DNA of 64,000 nt from Aquaticitalea lipolytica (GCF_014641635.1 NZ_BMIC01000001.1:936641-1000640), one strand, 5' to 3'. Positions 45,165 to 53,798 are shown, counted from the stretch's first letter. The notes: generated from the sequence alone by a model not told the origin. A program made the numbers and translations.

Positions 45165-45896
45165 TTATCTTCTTAAACTCTTTCCTTTAAATTCAACTAT
45201 GTTAAACATTTCAAAGAAACGATCATGTAACCTTCCACCATATCTAATACCTAAATCACATAAAGTTTTATCAACACTACTTTCAGAATTTGTATGATTG
45301 CATGTCACATAAGTTATGTGGTTATTTTCATTTTGATTAAATAGTATTTCTTCGATAACATCACAACTACCATAGTTACTTGCAATGCGTTCTGAATTTA
45401 TATCGTCAATAAATAATCTTGGTCTAGCTATTTTATCCATCATATAACTTTTATCAAATGGAGTAATACATGCTTCATACTTACTAACTAATTCTTTAGC
45501 TCCATATCTTTTAAATCTTAAGCACCTAGAGTCATTAAATATTTTCTCAAACACCTTAAAATAAGCTGTTTTACCTATACCGTATCCACCTAGTACCAAT
45601 AAGCCTTTTTTAAACGTTGGGTTACTTAAACTTGATATTAAATTATTACAATTAAAAAATTCATTATCTCTTAAAAAATAACAAAATAAGATTTTAATAT
45701 TATTTATATTTTCATCGGACTTAATAAAGTTAACCCCATACATAAACTTAAATTCTTTGAGAAACAAAATCCAAAGCTCTTGCTTATTGAAAATAGGTTG
45801 GTGTTGTTTTTCTTGTATTGGCAAATCGTTATTTAACTTTTGAATATGAAAATTTTTAACGAGTTTACTTATTGGCTGTGATTGGTTAAGTCTCAT
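45165..45896 (-). CDS. DnaC/IstB-like AAA+ ATPase
   Basis: The 243-residue protein has Walker A GGYGIGKT (103-110), a Walker B-type RLFIDDI (about 160-166), sensor-like THVTYVTCNHTNSES region and arginine-finger GGRLHDRF near residue 223. The order matches DnaC-type helicase loaders, found in phages and satellites. It probably loads the host DnaB helicase at an element origin. It lies 11 bases after the DnaD-like gene. Confidence 0.82.
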   Translation of the reverse strand: MRLNQSQPISKLVKNFHIQKLNNDLPIQEKQHQPIFNKQELWILFLKEFKFMYGVNFIKSDENINNIKILFCYFLRDNEFFNCNNLISSLSNPTFKKGLLVLGGYGIGKTAYFKVFEKIFNDSRCLRFKRYGAKELVSKYEACITPFDKSYMMDKIARPRLFIDDINSERIASNYGSCDVIEEILFNQNENNHITYVTCNHTNSESSVDKTLCDLGIRYGGRLHDRFFEMFNIVEFKGKSLRR

Positions 45897-45907
45897 AAAT
45901 TATTTGG

Positions 45908-46582
45908 TTATCTATTGGTATGAAATTCAGGTTCGATTTTATTATTTTTTTTGGTAGTTCTTTCGTTAGCTTTCCATTTCTCTAACCTTTTTTTAATTTC
46001 AAAAAATTTTTCTTCTTCAAATCGCATTTTTGTTTTAACTACGTTTAGCTCACTCCAGTATTCAAAAAAATTTTCTAAAATTTTAATATTAAATTGAGAG
46101 TGTAAAAAAACTTCTTCTCTAAATCTATTTTTTTTATTTAGTATGTTATTATTAGTATTAGTAGTTGCTATTTGATTGTCATTAGTTTGAGAATTGCTTG
46201 AGAATTGTCTGTTATTTTGTTTGTCAGTAAGCATGCTATTTAGCTTGTCATTTTCTTTATCAATCGACTGTGAAATAAAATCTTCGATTTTTAACAAACC
46301 AATTTTAGTAAATGACGTGGTTGTTTCTATATAAATATCATTAGTAGACTCTAACTTTGATAATGCTGTTCTAACTTTACTGATTGTCAAACCTGTTTCA
46401 ATAGCAAGTTTTTCATAAGAAGTAACAAACTGACCCTTATCTATAAATACACCTTGCCACTTTTTTTGGCTATAATTTACTTTTATAAGGCAATGTAAAA
46501 ATACTTTGCAGGTATTAACATCAGTATACCATTCCCAATCAACAAAATCTCGATAAAGCATTATAAATCCAGTTTTAACCAT
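45908..46582 (-). CDS. DnaD-like phage-type replication protein
   Basis: The 224-residue protein begins with GFIMLYRDFVDWEWYTDVNT and a winged-helix segment (KLAIETGLTISKVRTALSKL near residues 55-75), the layout of phage replication initiator/DnaD proteins. A DnaD-type C-terminal helix region (FFEYWSELNVVKTKMRFEEE) follows. Together with the downstream ATPase it forms an initiator/loader pair. Its start overlaps the HTH gene stop by eight bases. It is likely to bind the element's origin, which was not located. Confidence 0.75.
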   Translation of the reverse strand: MVKTGFIMLYRDFVDWEWYTDVNTCKVFLHCLIKVNYSQKKWQGVFIDKGQFVTSYEKLAIETGLTISKVRTALSKLESTNDIYIETTTSFTKIGLLKIEDFISQSIDKENDKLNSMLTDKQNNRQFSSNSQTNDNQIATTNTNNNILNKKNRFREEVFLHSQFNIKILENFFEYWSELNVVKTKMRFEEEKFFEIKKRLEKWKANERTTKKNNKIEPEFHTNR

Positions 46583-46871
46583 GAAATTCTTGTTTTATAA
46601 GTTTTTCATTAATATCACTTCTCTTAATGTAAACTCGATTACCTAGACGATAGCTGGGTATAATCCCTTCTTTTCTCCAATTCCAAAGAGTTTGATTAGA
46701 GCATTTTAAAATAATTAGGGCTTCTTCTAAAGTTAAGAGGTCAACTTCTTCTGCTTTTGAAGGTTTGTACTTATCAAAAAACTCCTGTAACTTGCTATTA
46801 ACACCATTTAGGATGTTGTCGGCAAGTTCTTCAGGAGTAATCTGATAGAAGTGTAATGGGCTTGATTTCAT
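46575..46871 (-). CDS. AlpA/Xis-like HTH protein
   Basis: The frame opens with GTG at 46898, but the ATG at 46871 was preferred because a -7 element lies at 46898-46905. The 98-residue product has a MerR/AlpA-type helix-turn-helix: LTLEEALIILKCSNQTLWNW followed by REGIIPSYRLGNRVYIKRSD. Such proteins act as excisionases or promoter activators for integrative elements. Next to an integrase and a replication pair, an excision or satellite-induction role is likely. Confidence 0.82.
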   Translation of the reverse strand: MKSSPLHFYQITPEELADNILNGVNSKLQEFFDKYKPSKAEEVDLLTLEEALIILKCSNQTLWNWRKEGIIPSYRLGNRVYIKRSDINEKLIKQEFHG

Positions 46872-46897
46872 TTTATGATATTTTAGATTTATATTCA

Positions 46898-46905
46898 CAA
46901 AATTA
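46898..46905 (-). promoter_or_regulatory. -7 element for the xis-rep operon
   Basis: On the minus strand TAATTTTG fits TAnnTTTG, 26 bases upstream of the ATG at 46871. A 10-bp palindrome GTTTATAAAC is at 46948-46957, between the RteC-like gene and this promoter, and could be an operator. No clear -33 element was seen. Confidence 0.4.
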
Positions 46906-46968
46906 CTTTGTTACCCAGAAAATTATAGAATTTCAGTGTTTACATCAGTTTATAAACAGCAGCAAAAA

Positions 46969-47727
46969 TTAAGTTAAATTTGCAGGAGGTATAAAAAAAT
47001 TAACATTATCAAATTTATCTTTTGCCCCTTTATATCGTTTATTTCCAGGGCTAAGATATATTTCAATTGAACTTGGAGATTCACACTCTTTAATATCAAA
47101 AACTTCATAAAGTTCCCTAGCTAATTTACGATAGTTCACCTCTCCATTTCGAGTATCAGCATCCAAATATCCTTGTAAAATTAATTCCTGAATGATTATA
47201 GCGAGTTGAGATGGTCCTGCCACCCATTTTAACGGTCTTTTTTCATTTTTTCCTTTATAATCTAAAATAAACTCATTTATGATTTTAATTTTTAATTTAA
47301 ACTCATTCTGTTTTCTAAATAAAAGTGTTTGATGAAACATCAAAGAGAAGTCAAAATCATAATTCTGGATTACACCTTCACTAATTGAGAAGCCATCTTC
47401 TAAAAGCTCCTCATTATAATAACCTCTTTCTTCCAAGCTAAAACATGCATTATCAATTATTTCTTCTATTTTGGGTATTACCTCGAACTCAAGAACCGAG
47501 TAATAAAGCTCTGGATTATTACAGAAATCGTAATGATGCTGTAAAAAAGCACGAAGTTCTATAGTTTTTGTCTCAAAGAGTAAAGTTCTAATGAAATACT
47601 TAAAATAAAAATCATCAATCAATCTTGGTTCAAAGTGGTTGTAATTTTTAAGATTGAACTTATAATCATTCTCGTTTTGATTTAAACATGATTTTTCCTC
47701 TATTGCAAATGCATCTTTGTAATTCAT
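46969..47727 (-). CDS. RteC-like protein of the island
   Basis: The 252-residue, helical protein has a C-terminal pattern (RPLKWVAGPSQLAIIIQELI, then GYLDADTR and YRKLARELYEVFDI) that recalls the C-terminus of RteC, a regulator of excision and transfer in Bacteroides mobile elements. The resemblance is remote and made by eye. It sits between the integrase and the Xis-like gene, which fits a control role. It could equally be an unrelated helical protein. Confidence 0.5.
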   Translation of the reverse strand: MNYKDAFAIEEKSCLNQNENDYKFNLKNYNHFEPRLIDDFYFKYFIRTLLFETKTIELRAFLQHHYDFCNNPELYYSVLEFEVIPKIEEIIDNACFSLEERGYYNEELLEDGFSISEGVIQNYDFDFSLMFHQTLLFRKQNEFKLKIKIINEFILDYKGKNEKRPLKWVAGPSQLAIIIQELILQGYLDADTRNGEVNYRKLARELYEVFDIKECESPSSIEIYLSPGNKRYKGAKDKFDNVNFFIPPANLT

Positions 47728-47749
47728 ATATTGCTTTAATTTTAATAAT

Positions 47750-49045
47750 CTAATTTTTAAAAAATGAACTTTCGGCTATTTTTACTGCTCGTTCTTGTGG
47801 TGTAACTTTAATGTATTTGTAAAATTCTCGCTCTGTAGAATGTCCGCTGATAGCCATTATATCAATTACAGGCATTTTGGACAAATAAGCATTAGTACAA
47901 AATGATCTTCTAGCAGTATGTGAAACAATAAGAGTGTTTTTTGGCACTGATTTAGTTTCATTTTTTCCACCTATAGTTTTTTGAATTGTTATAAGCTCTG
48001 TAATTTCAGCTATTCGACCAGCTTCTTTAATATATTCATTTATATCAGGGTCATTTAACTTTCGAGGTGGTTTTCCATTATACCTTTTGTCCATTATAGC
48101 TCTTACACGATGGTGAATAGGAACATAAACATGTTTACTAGTCTTTTTCTGTTTAAACTGAAATACTTCACGTCCATCAAATTTTTTTATTTGCTCTTCA
48201 ACAATACCGTTATAATCAGAAACTCTTTGTCCAGTATAATAACCAATTAAAAATATATCTCGTGCCAATTCCCAATCAGGAGTTTTAGACAAATCCACAT
48301 TATACAATGCATCTATCTCTGACTCTGTTAAATAAATTGAAACCGTTTCTTCTGAAATTGATTTAAATTCTCTATGCTTATATTTAAGATTTGTATTTAT
48401 GCCTTCTTCGGTTGCTCTGTTCATTATTGTAATCAAATTCTTGATATGTTTACCAATTGTATTAATAGAATAATTATTGCTCTCTAAGTATTGTATGAAT
48501 GAATAGTAAAATTTCAAATCTATACTATCGAAATCTAAATTATACTTGATTTTTTTATTAAAATCTTTAAGGCGATTTACAGTTTGTTTATATGAACGTA
48601 CAGTTACCGATGCAAGTTTTACTGAGTCAATATTTTTAGCTTGATTTTCTTTCGTTTTTATAAAATCATCAGCAAAGTCAAAAAAAGATGAAATAGGTTT
48701 AACTATTTCATAATCATTTCTAATAATCTTTGCAAGTAGAAGTTTTAAAATATCCTTATTTTGCTTTTCAAACTCATCTAAACTACTAACAGCGTCAATA
48801 AATTCGTAAGAAAATTTCAATAAATCACTATTTACTTTTTCCCTATTACTAATTGTTGAAACAGCTCTAATTCTTTGATTAATCTTATCCCAATTTTTTG
48901 GGTGAACTTTATAACCAGTAGCAAATTTTATACGATTATTTCTTCCAAAACTATAATCTAAAATTATTGACGTTTCTCCTTTTGCTTGAACATCTTTTAT
49001 TCTATATTTAACCGTTCCAGAAGTAGATTGAATTGTATTATTCAT
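47750..49045 (-). CDS. int: tyrosine-type integrase of the island
   Basis: The 431-residue protein has an arm-type DNA-binding N-terminus (GRNNRIKFATGYKVHPKNWD), a SAM-like core-binding domain and the catalytic domain. Active residues fit Arg274 (TGQRVSDY), Lys301, His376-x2-Arg379 (HTARRSF), His402 (GHST) and Tyr411 (YKYIKV). Length and type match Bacteroidota phage/ICE integrases that use tRNA 3' ends. It points towards the interior, with its upstream region towards the right attachment site. Confidence 0.95.
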   Translation of the reverse strand: MNNTIQSTSGTVKYRIKDVQAKGETSIILDYSFGRNNRIKFATGYKVHPKNWDKINQRIRAVSTISNREKVNSDLLKFSYEFIDAVSSLDEFEKQNKDILKLLLAKIIRNDYEIVKPISSFFDFADDFIKTKENQAKNIDSVKLASVTVRSYKQTVNRLKDFNKKIKYNLDFDSIDLKFYYSFIQYLESNNYSINTIGKHIKNLITIMNRATEEGINTNLKYKHREFKSISEETVSIYLTESEIDALYNVDLSKTPDWELARDIFLIGYYTGQRVSDYNGIVEEQIKKFDGREVFQFKQKKTSKHVYVPIHHRVRAIMDKRYNGKPPRKLNDPDINEYIKEAGRIAEITELITIQKTIGGKNETKSVPKNTLIVSHTARRSFCTNAYLSKMPVIDIMAISGHSTEREFYKYIKVTPQERAVKIAESSFFKN

Positions 49046-49074
49046 AACATATAATGTTCTATTAATTATTTAAA

Positions 49075-49096
49075 GGGACAACATTAGGGACAACAT
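49075..49096 (+). repeat. island right-end repeat, candidate integrase arm site
   Basis: GGGACAACATTAGGGAC followed by AACAT. It matches the left-end copy (14655-14676) in the same orientation and lies about 30 bp from the integrase start and about 127 bp from the right attachment site. The rest of the gap (49097-49222) is A/T rich without another clear feature. Confidence 0.6.
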
Positions 49097-49222
49097 AATA
49101 TTTATTCATTGTTATAGCAATATTATAAAAATTACATCAAACTACCTATAAAATCAATAAACAAAAGGGATTAAATAAAATAAACTCAAATAAGATAAAA
49201 TAGATTAATGCTAAAAGTAGTA

Positions 49223-49237
49223 CTGGAGGCACCACCA
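49223..49237 (+). repeat. right attachment site (15-bp direct repeat)
   Basis: CTGGAGGCACCACCA is exact to the last 15 bases of tRNA-Phe at 14594-14608. It is only a fragment of a tRNA, without D-arm or anticodon, so this is the recombination scar and not a second tRNA. Confidence 0.93.
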
Positions 49238-49239
49238 CT

Positions 49240-49269
49240 AAAAACCCGAACAATTTGTTCGGGTTTTTT
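49240..49269 (+). terminator. likely ancestral terminator of tRNA-Phe
   Basis: AAAACCCGAACAA pairs with TTGTTCGGGTTTT, ending in a T run. It lies two bases after the right attachment site, at the same distance as the island's replacement terminator after the intact tRNA. Before integration it would have followed the tRNA directly. Confidence 0.85.
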
Positions 49270-49373
49270 GGTTTTATATATATTTGATTTTTTTCTGTAA
49301 TCATTTTGTTTTTACTCCGACAGAAAACTGTATCTTCAATTTTTTCGTAAGAATACTAACAAATCATTATACA

Positions 49374-49709
49374 ATGCAAAAAACCTATTACGACCCAGCA
49401 GACCTTAGAAAATTTGGCAAAATATCAGATTGGAATGAAGAATTAGGAACAAAATTTTTCGAATATTATAATTCTGTTTTTAAAGAAGGTGCTTTATCTG
49501 AAAGAGAAAAATCTTTAATTGCTCTTGCTGTTGCGCATACCATTCAATGCCCATACTGTATTGATGCTTATACAGGAGATGGTTTACAAAGAGGCATTAC
49601 AAAAGAAGAAATGATGGAGGCTCTACATGTAGGAGCAGCGATTAGAGGAGGTGCATCATTAGTGCATGGAGTACAAATGATGAATAAGGTCAACAAATTA
49701 GAAATGTAA
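49374..49709 (+). CDS. carboxymuconolactone decarboxylase-family protein of the arsenosugar cluster
   Basis: The frame opens at 49284, but the ATG at 49374 gives the natural start MQKTYYDPADL; the extra 30 residues are F/N rich and look non-coding. The 111-residue product has the AhpD-like motif EKSLIALAVAHTIQCPYCID (CxxC at Cys-Pro-Tyr-Cys) and HVGAAIRGGASLVHG, as in small CMD-domain enzymes with peroxide or thiol redox activity. A version of this protein accompanies arsenosugar genes in related bacteria, from memory. A -7-like TATATTTG is at 49279-49286. Confidence 0.87.
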   Translation: MQKTYYDPADLRKFGKISDWNEELGTKFFEYYNSVFKEGALSEREKSLIALAVAHTIQCPYCIDAYTGDGLQRGITKEEMMEALHVGAAIRGGASLVHGVQMMNKVNKLEM

Positions 49710-49765
49710 TTAAGTTCGAAGCAATAAAAATATAGCTTCTACAAACGATAACTCTTAAACTATAA

Positions 49766-50818
49766 ATGATTAAGTCCCTACATAAACGCGAAAGCGAATT
49801 AGCAAACAGCAAAAGGCAAGTTGAAATTTTATCCAATGGTATTTTTCAAAGTGGCGACTTGCCAAAATTTAAAGACAAGATTTCTGAAACTAACCAATTT
49901 CCTTTAAAAGCAAAGAAATTAGAAATACTTCAGATTAATGTTGGCTATATGTGTAATCAGGTTTGTGAGCATTGCCATGTAGATGCTGGTCCAGACAGAA
50001 AAGAAATTATGACCAGAGAAACCATGAAACAATGTCTCGAAGTCATTAAAAATACTGGAGCTCACACGCTAGATTTAACTGGTGGAGCCCCAGAAATGAA
50101 TCCAGATTTTCGTTGGTTTGTTGATGAAGCTTCAAAAGCAGGTATTAAAGATTTTATTGTTCGCTCAAACCTAACCATTATACGAGCTAATAAAAAATAT
50201 CACGATTTACCAGAATTTTTCAAAAGTCATAATGTACATGTGGTAAGCTCTATGCCTCATTGGACTAAAGGTAAAACAGATAAGCAACGTGGTGATGGAG
50301 TTTTTGATAAATCTATAAAAGCGCTTCAAGACTTAAATGCCATTGGTTATGGTATGCCAAATAGTGATTTACGTTTAGATTTAGTGTATAATCCTTCAGG
50401 TGCATTTTTACCAGGAAATCAAGCAAGTTTAGAAAAAGAATTCAAAAAAGCCTTAATCGATGATTTTGGAATTCAGTTTCATAATCTGTTTGCCATTACC
50501 AATTTGCCAATTAGCCGATTTTTAGATTATTTAATTGCTTCGGAAAATTATGAAGACTACATGTATTCGCTGGTTGAAGCATACAACCCAGCTGCTGTTG
50601 CAAATGTGATGTGTACCAATACACTTTCGGTAAGTTGGGATGGATATTTATATGATTGCGATTTTAATCAGATGCTTAACTTACCTGTAAACAGTAAGGC
50701 TAAACACATATCTGAATATAATGAAGAACTTTTAGAAGGTAGAAACATTGTTATTTCACAACATTGTTATGGTTGTACTGCTGGAGCAGGAAGTAGTTGT
50801 CAAGGATCAGTTGCATAA
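49766..50818 (+). CDS. arsS: arsenosugar biosynthesis radical SAM enzyme ArsS
   Basis: The 350-residue protein has the radical SAM cluster motif CNQVCEHC (about residues 63-70) in the frame VGYMCNQVCEHCHVDAGPD, TGGAPEMNPDFRW near 110, and a Cys-rich C-terminus (CTNTLSVSWDGYLYDCDF, then HCYGCTAGAGSSCQG). This matches ArsS (TIGR04167), which transfers the adenosyl group of SAM to dimethylated arsenic to give the arsenosugar precursor. It opens the tight operon with rhodanese, glycosyltransferase, phosphorylase and ArsM genes. Confidence 0.93.
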   Translation: MIKSLHKRESELANSKRQVEILSNGIFQSGDLPKFKDKISETNQFPLKAKKLEILQINVGYMCNQVCEHCHVDAGPDRKEIMTRETMKQCLEVIKNTGAHTLDLTGGAPEMNPDFRWFVDEASKAGIKDFIVRSNLTIIRANKKYHDLPEFFKSHNVHVVSSMPHWTKGKTDKQRGDGVFDKSIKALQDLNAIGYGMPNSDLRLDLVYNPSGAFLPGNQASLEKEFKKALIDDFGIQFHNLFAITNLPISRFLDYLIASENYEDYMYSLVEAYNPAAVANVMCTNTLSVSWDGYLYDCDFNQMLNLPVNSKAKHISEYNEELLEGRNIVISQHCYGCTAGAGSSCQGSVA

Positions 50819-50820
50819 TT

Positions 50821-51312
50821 ATGAAACAAGTTCTTTTTTGCATTTTTGCAATCCTATCATTTGTTGGGTTCTCTCAAGAAACCCTTTCTGAATTATTAAC
50901 TATTCATAACACTAAAGGCATTCCTTACATCACAGTTCAAGAACTGGCAATGCCAAAAACAAAAGCCATTATTCTTGATGCTCGCGAACTTGAAGAATAT
51001 AATGTAAGTCATATAAAAGAAGCCATTTTTGTTGGTTACAATAGTTTTCAGATTGATTTAGTTAAAAATAAACTACCAAATAAAAATGAAACTATAGTAG
51101 TGTACTGCTCGTTAGGAATTCGTTCAGAAAGCATTGCCAACAAACTCAAAAAAGCAGGTTACAATAATGTTTTTAACCTCTATGGAGGCATATTTGTATG
51201 GAAAAATAATAATTTTAAGGTTTATAATTCCGAAAGAAAAGAGACCGATAACATTCATGCTTTTTCCAAAGAATGGAGTAAATGGCTTTTAAAAGGAAAT
51301 AAAGTGTATTAA
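50821..51312 (+). CDS. secreted rhodanese-like protein
   Basis: The start at 50821 (MKQVLFCIF) follows the ArsS stop by two bases and begins a signal sequence ending GFSQ; the frame opens earlier within arsS, which is not credible. The 163-residue product has a rhodanese domain with the active-site loop CSLGIRS (Cys about 99) and DARELEEYNVSHI. It probably handles sulfane sulfur in the periplasm. Its place in the arsenosugar operon is recurrent from memory, but its substrate is not known. Confidence 0.85.
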   Translation: MKQVLFCIFAILSFVGFSQETLSELLTIHNTKGIPYITVQELAMPKTKAIILDARELEEYNVSHIKEAIFVGYNSFQIDLVKNKLPNKNETIVVYCSLGIRSESIANKLKKAGYNNVFNLYGGIFVWKNNNFKVYNSERKETDNIHAFSKEWSKWLLKGNKVY

Positions 51313-51987
51313 ATGGGCATACTTTCCACAAACAATACTAATAGCGACAACGAAATGGCAAAAGACTTCCATTTCCCAACGTCTAAAAAAGCGCTTATTA
51401 TTTTTACTCGCAACCCAGAATTGGGCAAATGTAAAACACGTTTAGCAGCCAGTATTGGAGACGAATCAGCTTTAGAAATCTACAAGTATTTGCTACAGCA
51501 TACAGCAAAATTATCAGAAAAAGTTAAGGCTGATAAATACGTATTTTATTCCGAAAGCATTAAACGCGAGGATATTTGGGACGCTACTATATTTAACAAA
51601 AAACTGCAACAAGGCAATGATTTAGGCGAACGTATGGAAAATGCGTTTACTGAATTATTCGAGTTGGGTTATGAAAAAGTAATTATTATTGGCAGCGATT
51701 TATTAGACTTATCATCAGATGATGTAAATGAAGCATTTGATTTTTTGAATGAAAATGACACAGTTATTGGTCCAGCCAAAGATGGAGGTTATTATTTGTT
51801 AGGCATGAAAAACATGCATTCAAAAGTCTTTAAAAACAAAGAATGGGGAACCTCAACTGTTTTAGAAAATACATTATCAGATTTAAAAGATAGCACAATT
51901 TCTATGCTTAAAGAATTAAATGATATTGATACCTTTGAGGATATGAAACATTACGAACAACTAAAGAAATTTTATAAAAATATATGA
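51313..51987 (+). CDS. TIGR04282-type arsenosugar glycosyltransferase
   Basis: The 224-residue protein has the nucleotide-sugar fold with ALIIFTRNPELGKCKTRLA near residue 30, GNDLGERMENAF near 95, IIIGSDLLDLSS near 117 and GPAKDGGYYLLGM near 155. The pattern is TIGR04282, a GT-A-like family in arsenosugar clusters. It may add or modify the sugar of the arsenic compound. The start follows the rhodanese stop directly (TAAATG). A second ATG at 51355 is possible. Confidence 0.88.
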   Translation: MGILSTNNTNSDNEMAKDFHFPTSKKALIIFTRNPELGKCKTRLAASIGDESALEIYKYLLQHTAKLSEKVKADKYVFYSESIKREDIWDATIFNKKLQQGNDLGERMENAFTELFELGYEKVIIIGSDLLDLSSDDVNEAFDFLNENDTVIGPAKDGGYYLLGMKNMHSKVFKNKEWGTSTVLENTLSDLKDSTISMLKELNDIDTFEDMKHYEQLKKFYKNI

Positions 51988-52796
51988 TTAAATCAATCGT
52001 AGAAACCACAGAATATTTACAAAGTAAAGGTTTCGATTCACCAGAAATAGGCATTATTCTTGGCACTGGACTTGGGCAACTTACACACGAGATTGAAATT
52101 TTACACGAAGTTAGCTATAACCATATTCCAAACTTCCCAACTGCAACTGTTGAGTTTCATAAAGGCAAATTAATTTATGGCCTTATAGAAGGGAAAAAAG
52201 TTATTGTTATGCAAGGTCGTTTTCATATTTACGAAGGCTATACATTACAAGATGTTACGTATCCTGTTCGTGTAATGGAAAAACTAGGCATTCATACCTT
52301 ATTAGTTTCTAATGCTGCAGGAGCAGTTAATCTTAATTTTAAAAAAGGTGAATTAATGCTTATCGATGATCACATAAATCTTCAAGGTAGTTCTCCTTTA
52401 GCATTTAAAGGTGTTGAGCATTTAGGCGAACGCTTTACAGATATGAGCGCACCTTATAATGCAGAAATCAATTCAAAATTTAAAGCTATAGCTAAAAACA
52501 AAGATATTACACTTCATGAAGGTGTATATGCAAGTGTTGTTGGTCCACAATTAGAAACTAGAGCTGAATACAGAATGCTTAAAATTATTGGTGCTGATGC
52601 TGTTGGAATGAGTACTGTTCCAGAAATTATAGTTGCTAATCATTTAAAATTAAAAGCAGCAGCTGTGTCAGTTATTACTGATGAGTGCGACCCAAGTAAT
52701 CTGAAGCCTGTTGACATCGCTGAAATTATAGCAATGGCAGGAAAAGCTGAGCCGAATATGATTACATTATTTAAGGAATTGATAAAGACATTATAA
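51984..52796 (+). CDS. purine nucleoside phosphorylase
   Basis: The 270-residue enzyme has the family motifs GIILGTGLGQL near residue 25, QGRFHIYEGYTLQDVTYPVR near 77, VSNAAGAVNLNF near 108, and GPQLETRAEYRMLKIIGADA near 188. It starts four bases before the glycosyltransferase stop (ATGA). In an arsenosugar context the likely job is to remove adenine from the arsinoyl-adenosine made by ArsS. General purine salvage would also be consistent. Confidence 0.92.
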   Translation: MIKSIVETTEYLQSKGFDSPEIGIILGTGLGQLTHEIEILHEVSYNHIPNFPTATVEFHKGKLIYGLIEGKKVIVMQGRFHIYEGYTLQDVTYPVRVMEKLGIHTLLVSNAAGAVNLNFKKGELMLIDDHINLQGSSPLAFKGVEHLGERFTDMSAPYNAEINSKFKAIAKNKDITLHEGVYASVVGPQLETRAEYRMLKIIGADAVGMSTVPEIIVANHLKLKAAAVSVITDECDPSNLKPVDIAEIIAMAGKAEPNMITLFKELIKTL

Positions 52797-52798
52797 CT

Positions 52799-53767
52799 AT
52801 GAGTTATTTAGAAACCACACACGACGTATACAAAGAAGCAGCCTTAACTCCAGATGTTGGATTATGCTGCACTACCAACCCAATTTGGGAATTACCAGGA
52901 TTAAAAATTCCTCGTATAATGCAAGAAATGAATTATGGTTGCGGAAGCACAGTTCATGCTCGAGATTTAACCAACAATCCTAAAATGCTATATGTTGGTG
53001 TTGGTGGCGGAATGGAATTATTGCAATTCTCATATTTTAATCGTCAAAAAGGTGGTGTTATTGGTGTTGACGTTGTAGATGAAATGTTAGAGGCTTCTCG
53101 TAAAAATTTCATTGAAGCCGAAGTGCAAAACCCTTGGTTTAAAAGTGATTTTGTAGACCTTAAAAAAGGTGATGCTATGAATCTTCCTGTTGAAGATAAT
53201 AGTATTGATGTTGCAGCTCAAAACTGTTTGTTTAATATTTTTAAAGCAGACGATTTAAAACAAGCTATTGCCGAAATGTATCGTGTGCTTAAACCACACG
53301 GAAGATTGGTTATGAGCGATCCAACTTGCGAGCAACCTATGAATGAAGCTCTTCGTAATGACGACAGACTTCGTGCTTTATGTTTAAGCGGAAGTTTACC
53401 AATTGCAGAATATGTAAAAATGCTTGCAGATGCTGGCTTTGGAACCATAGAAATTAGAGCTCGCAAACCATATCGAATTTTAGACCCAGTGCATTATCCT
53501 ACTGATGAACTAATCTATATAGAATCTATTGAAGTAGCTGCTATAAAAGATCCAATGCCAAGTGATGGACCTTGTATCTTTACAGGAAAAGCTGCTATTT
53601 ATTATGGAACAGAAGATTATTTTGATGATAAAGCTGGTCATGTTTTATTAAAAAATCAACCAATAGCAATTTGTGATAAAACAGCAAATGCATTGGCAAA
53701 TTTAAATAGGAACGATATTTTTATAAGTGAATCTACTTATCACTATGATGGTGGAGGATGTTGCTAG
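52799..53767 (+). CDS. arsM: arsenosugar-type arsenite methyltransferase ArsM
   Basis: The 322-residue enzyme begins with GLCCTTNPIWELPGLKIPRI and has a SAM-binding motif YVGVGGGMELLQF near residue 64, VDVVDEMLEASRKNF near 85 and a catalytic region AAQNCLFNIF near 140. Cys residues at the N-terminus (Cys23, Cys24) and at the end (GGGCC) are arsenic-binding candidates. It methylates As(III) and pairs with ArsS in arsenosugar synthesis. It starts two bases after the phosphorylase stop. Confidence 0.92.
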   Translation: MSYLETTHDVYKEAALTPDVGLCCTTNPIWELPGLKIPRIMQEMNYGCGSTVHARDLTNNPKMLYVGVGGGMELLQFSYFNRQKGGVIGVDVVDEMLEASRKNFIEAEVQNPWFKSDFVDLKKGDAMNLPVEDNSIDVAAQNCLFNIFKADDLKQAIAEMYRVLKPHGRLVMSDPTCEQPMNEALRNDDRLRALCLSGSLPIAEYVKMLADAGFGTIEIRARKPYRILDPVHYPTDELIYIESIEVAAIKDPMPSDGPCIFTGKAAIYYGTEDYFDDKAGHVLLKNQPIAICDKTANALANLNRNDIFISESTYHYDGGGCC

Positions 53768-53798
53768 ACAATAATTGTTGTATTAAATTTTTAATCAA

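Larger units (their letters stand above)
14594..49237. mobile_element. 34.6 kb tRNA-Phe integrative island with defence and metal-resistance cargo
   Basis: The element is bounded by the direct repeat CTGGAGGCACCACCA, at the 3' end of tRNA-Phe (14594-14608) and again at 49223-49237. A tyrosine integrase lies just inside the right end. All recognised genes inside are on the minus strand. The right quarter has integration and replication genes, then a restriction-type operon, then about 25 kb of copper and zinc/cadmium efflux genes. No relaxase, coupling protein or conjugation gene was recognised. It could be a satellite of a phage, a mobilisable island using helper functions, or a decayed larger element. 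Confidence 0.9.

Noticed and set aside
49223-49237. Second tRNA-Phe gene at the right end
   Set aside because: Only the last 15 bases of the tRNA are present, so it is an attachment scar.
14594-49237. Conjugative element (ICE)
   Set aside because: No relaxase, coupling protein, VirB/Tra or oriT-like gene set could be recognised in any frame.
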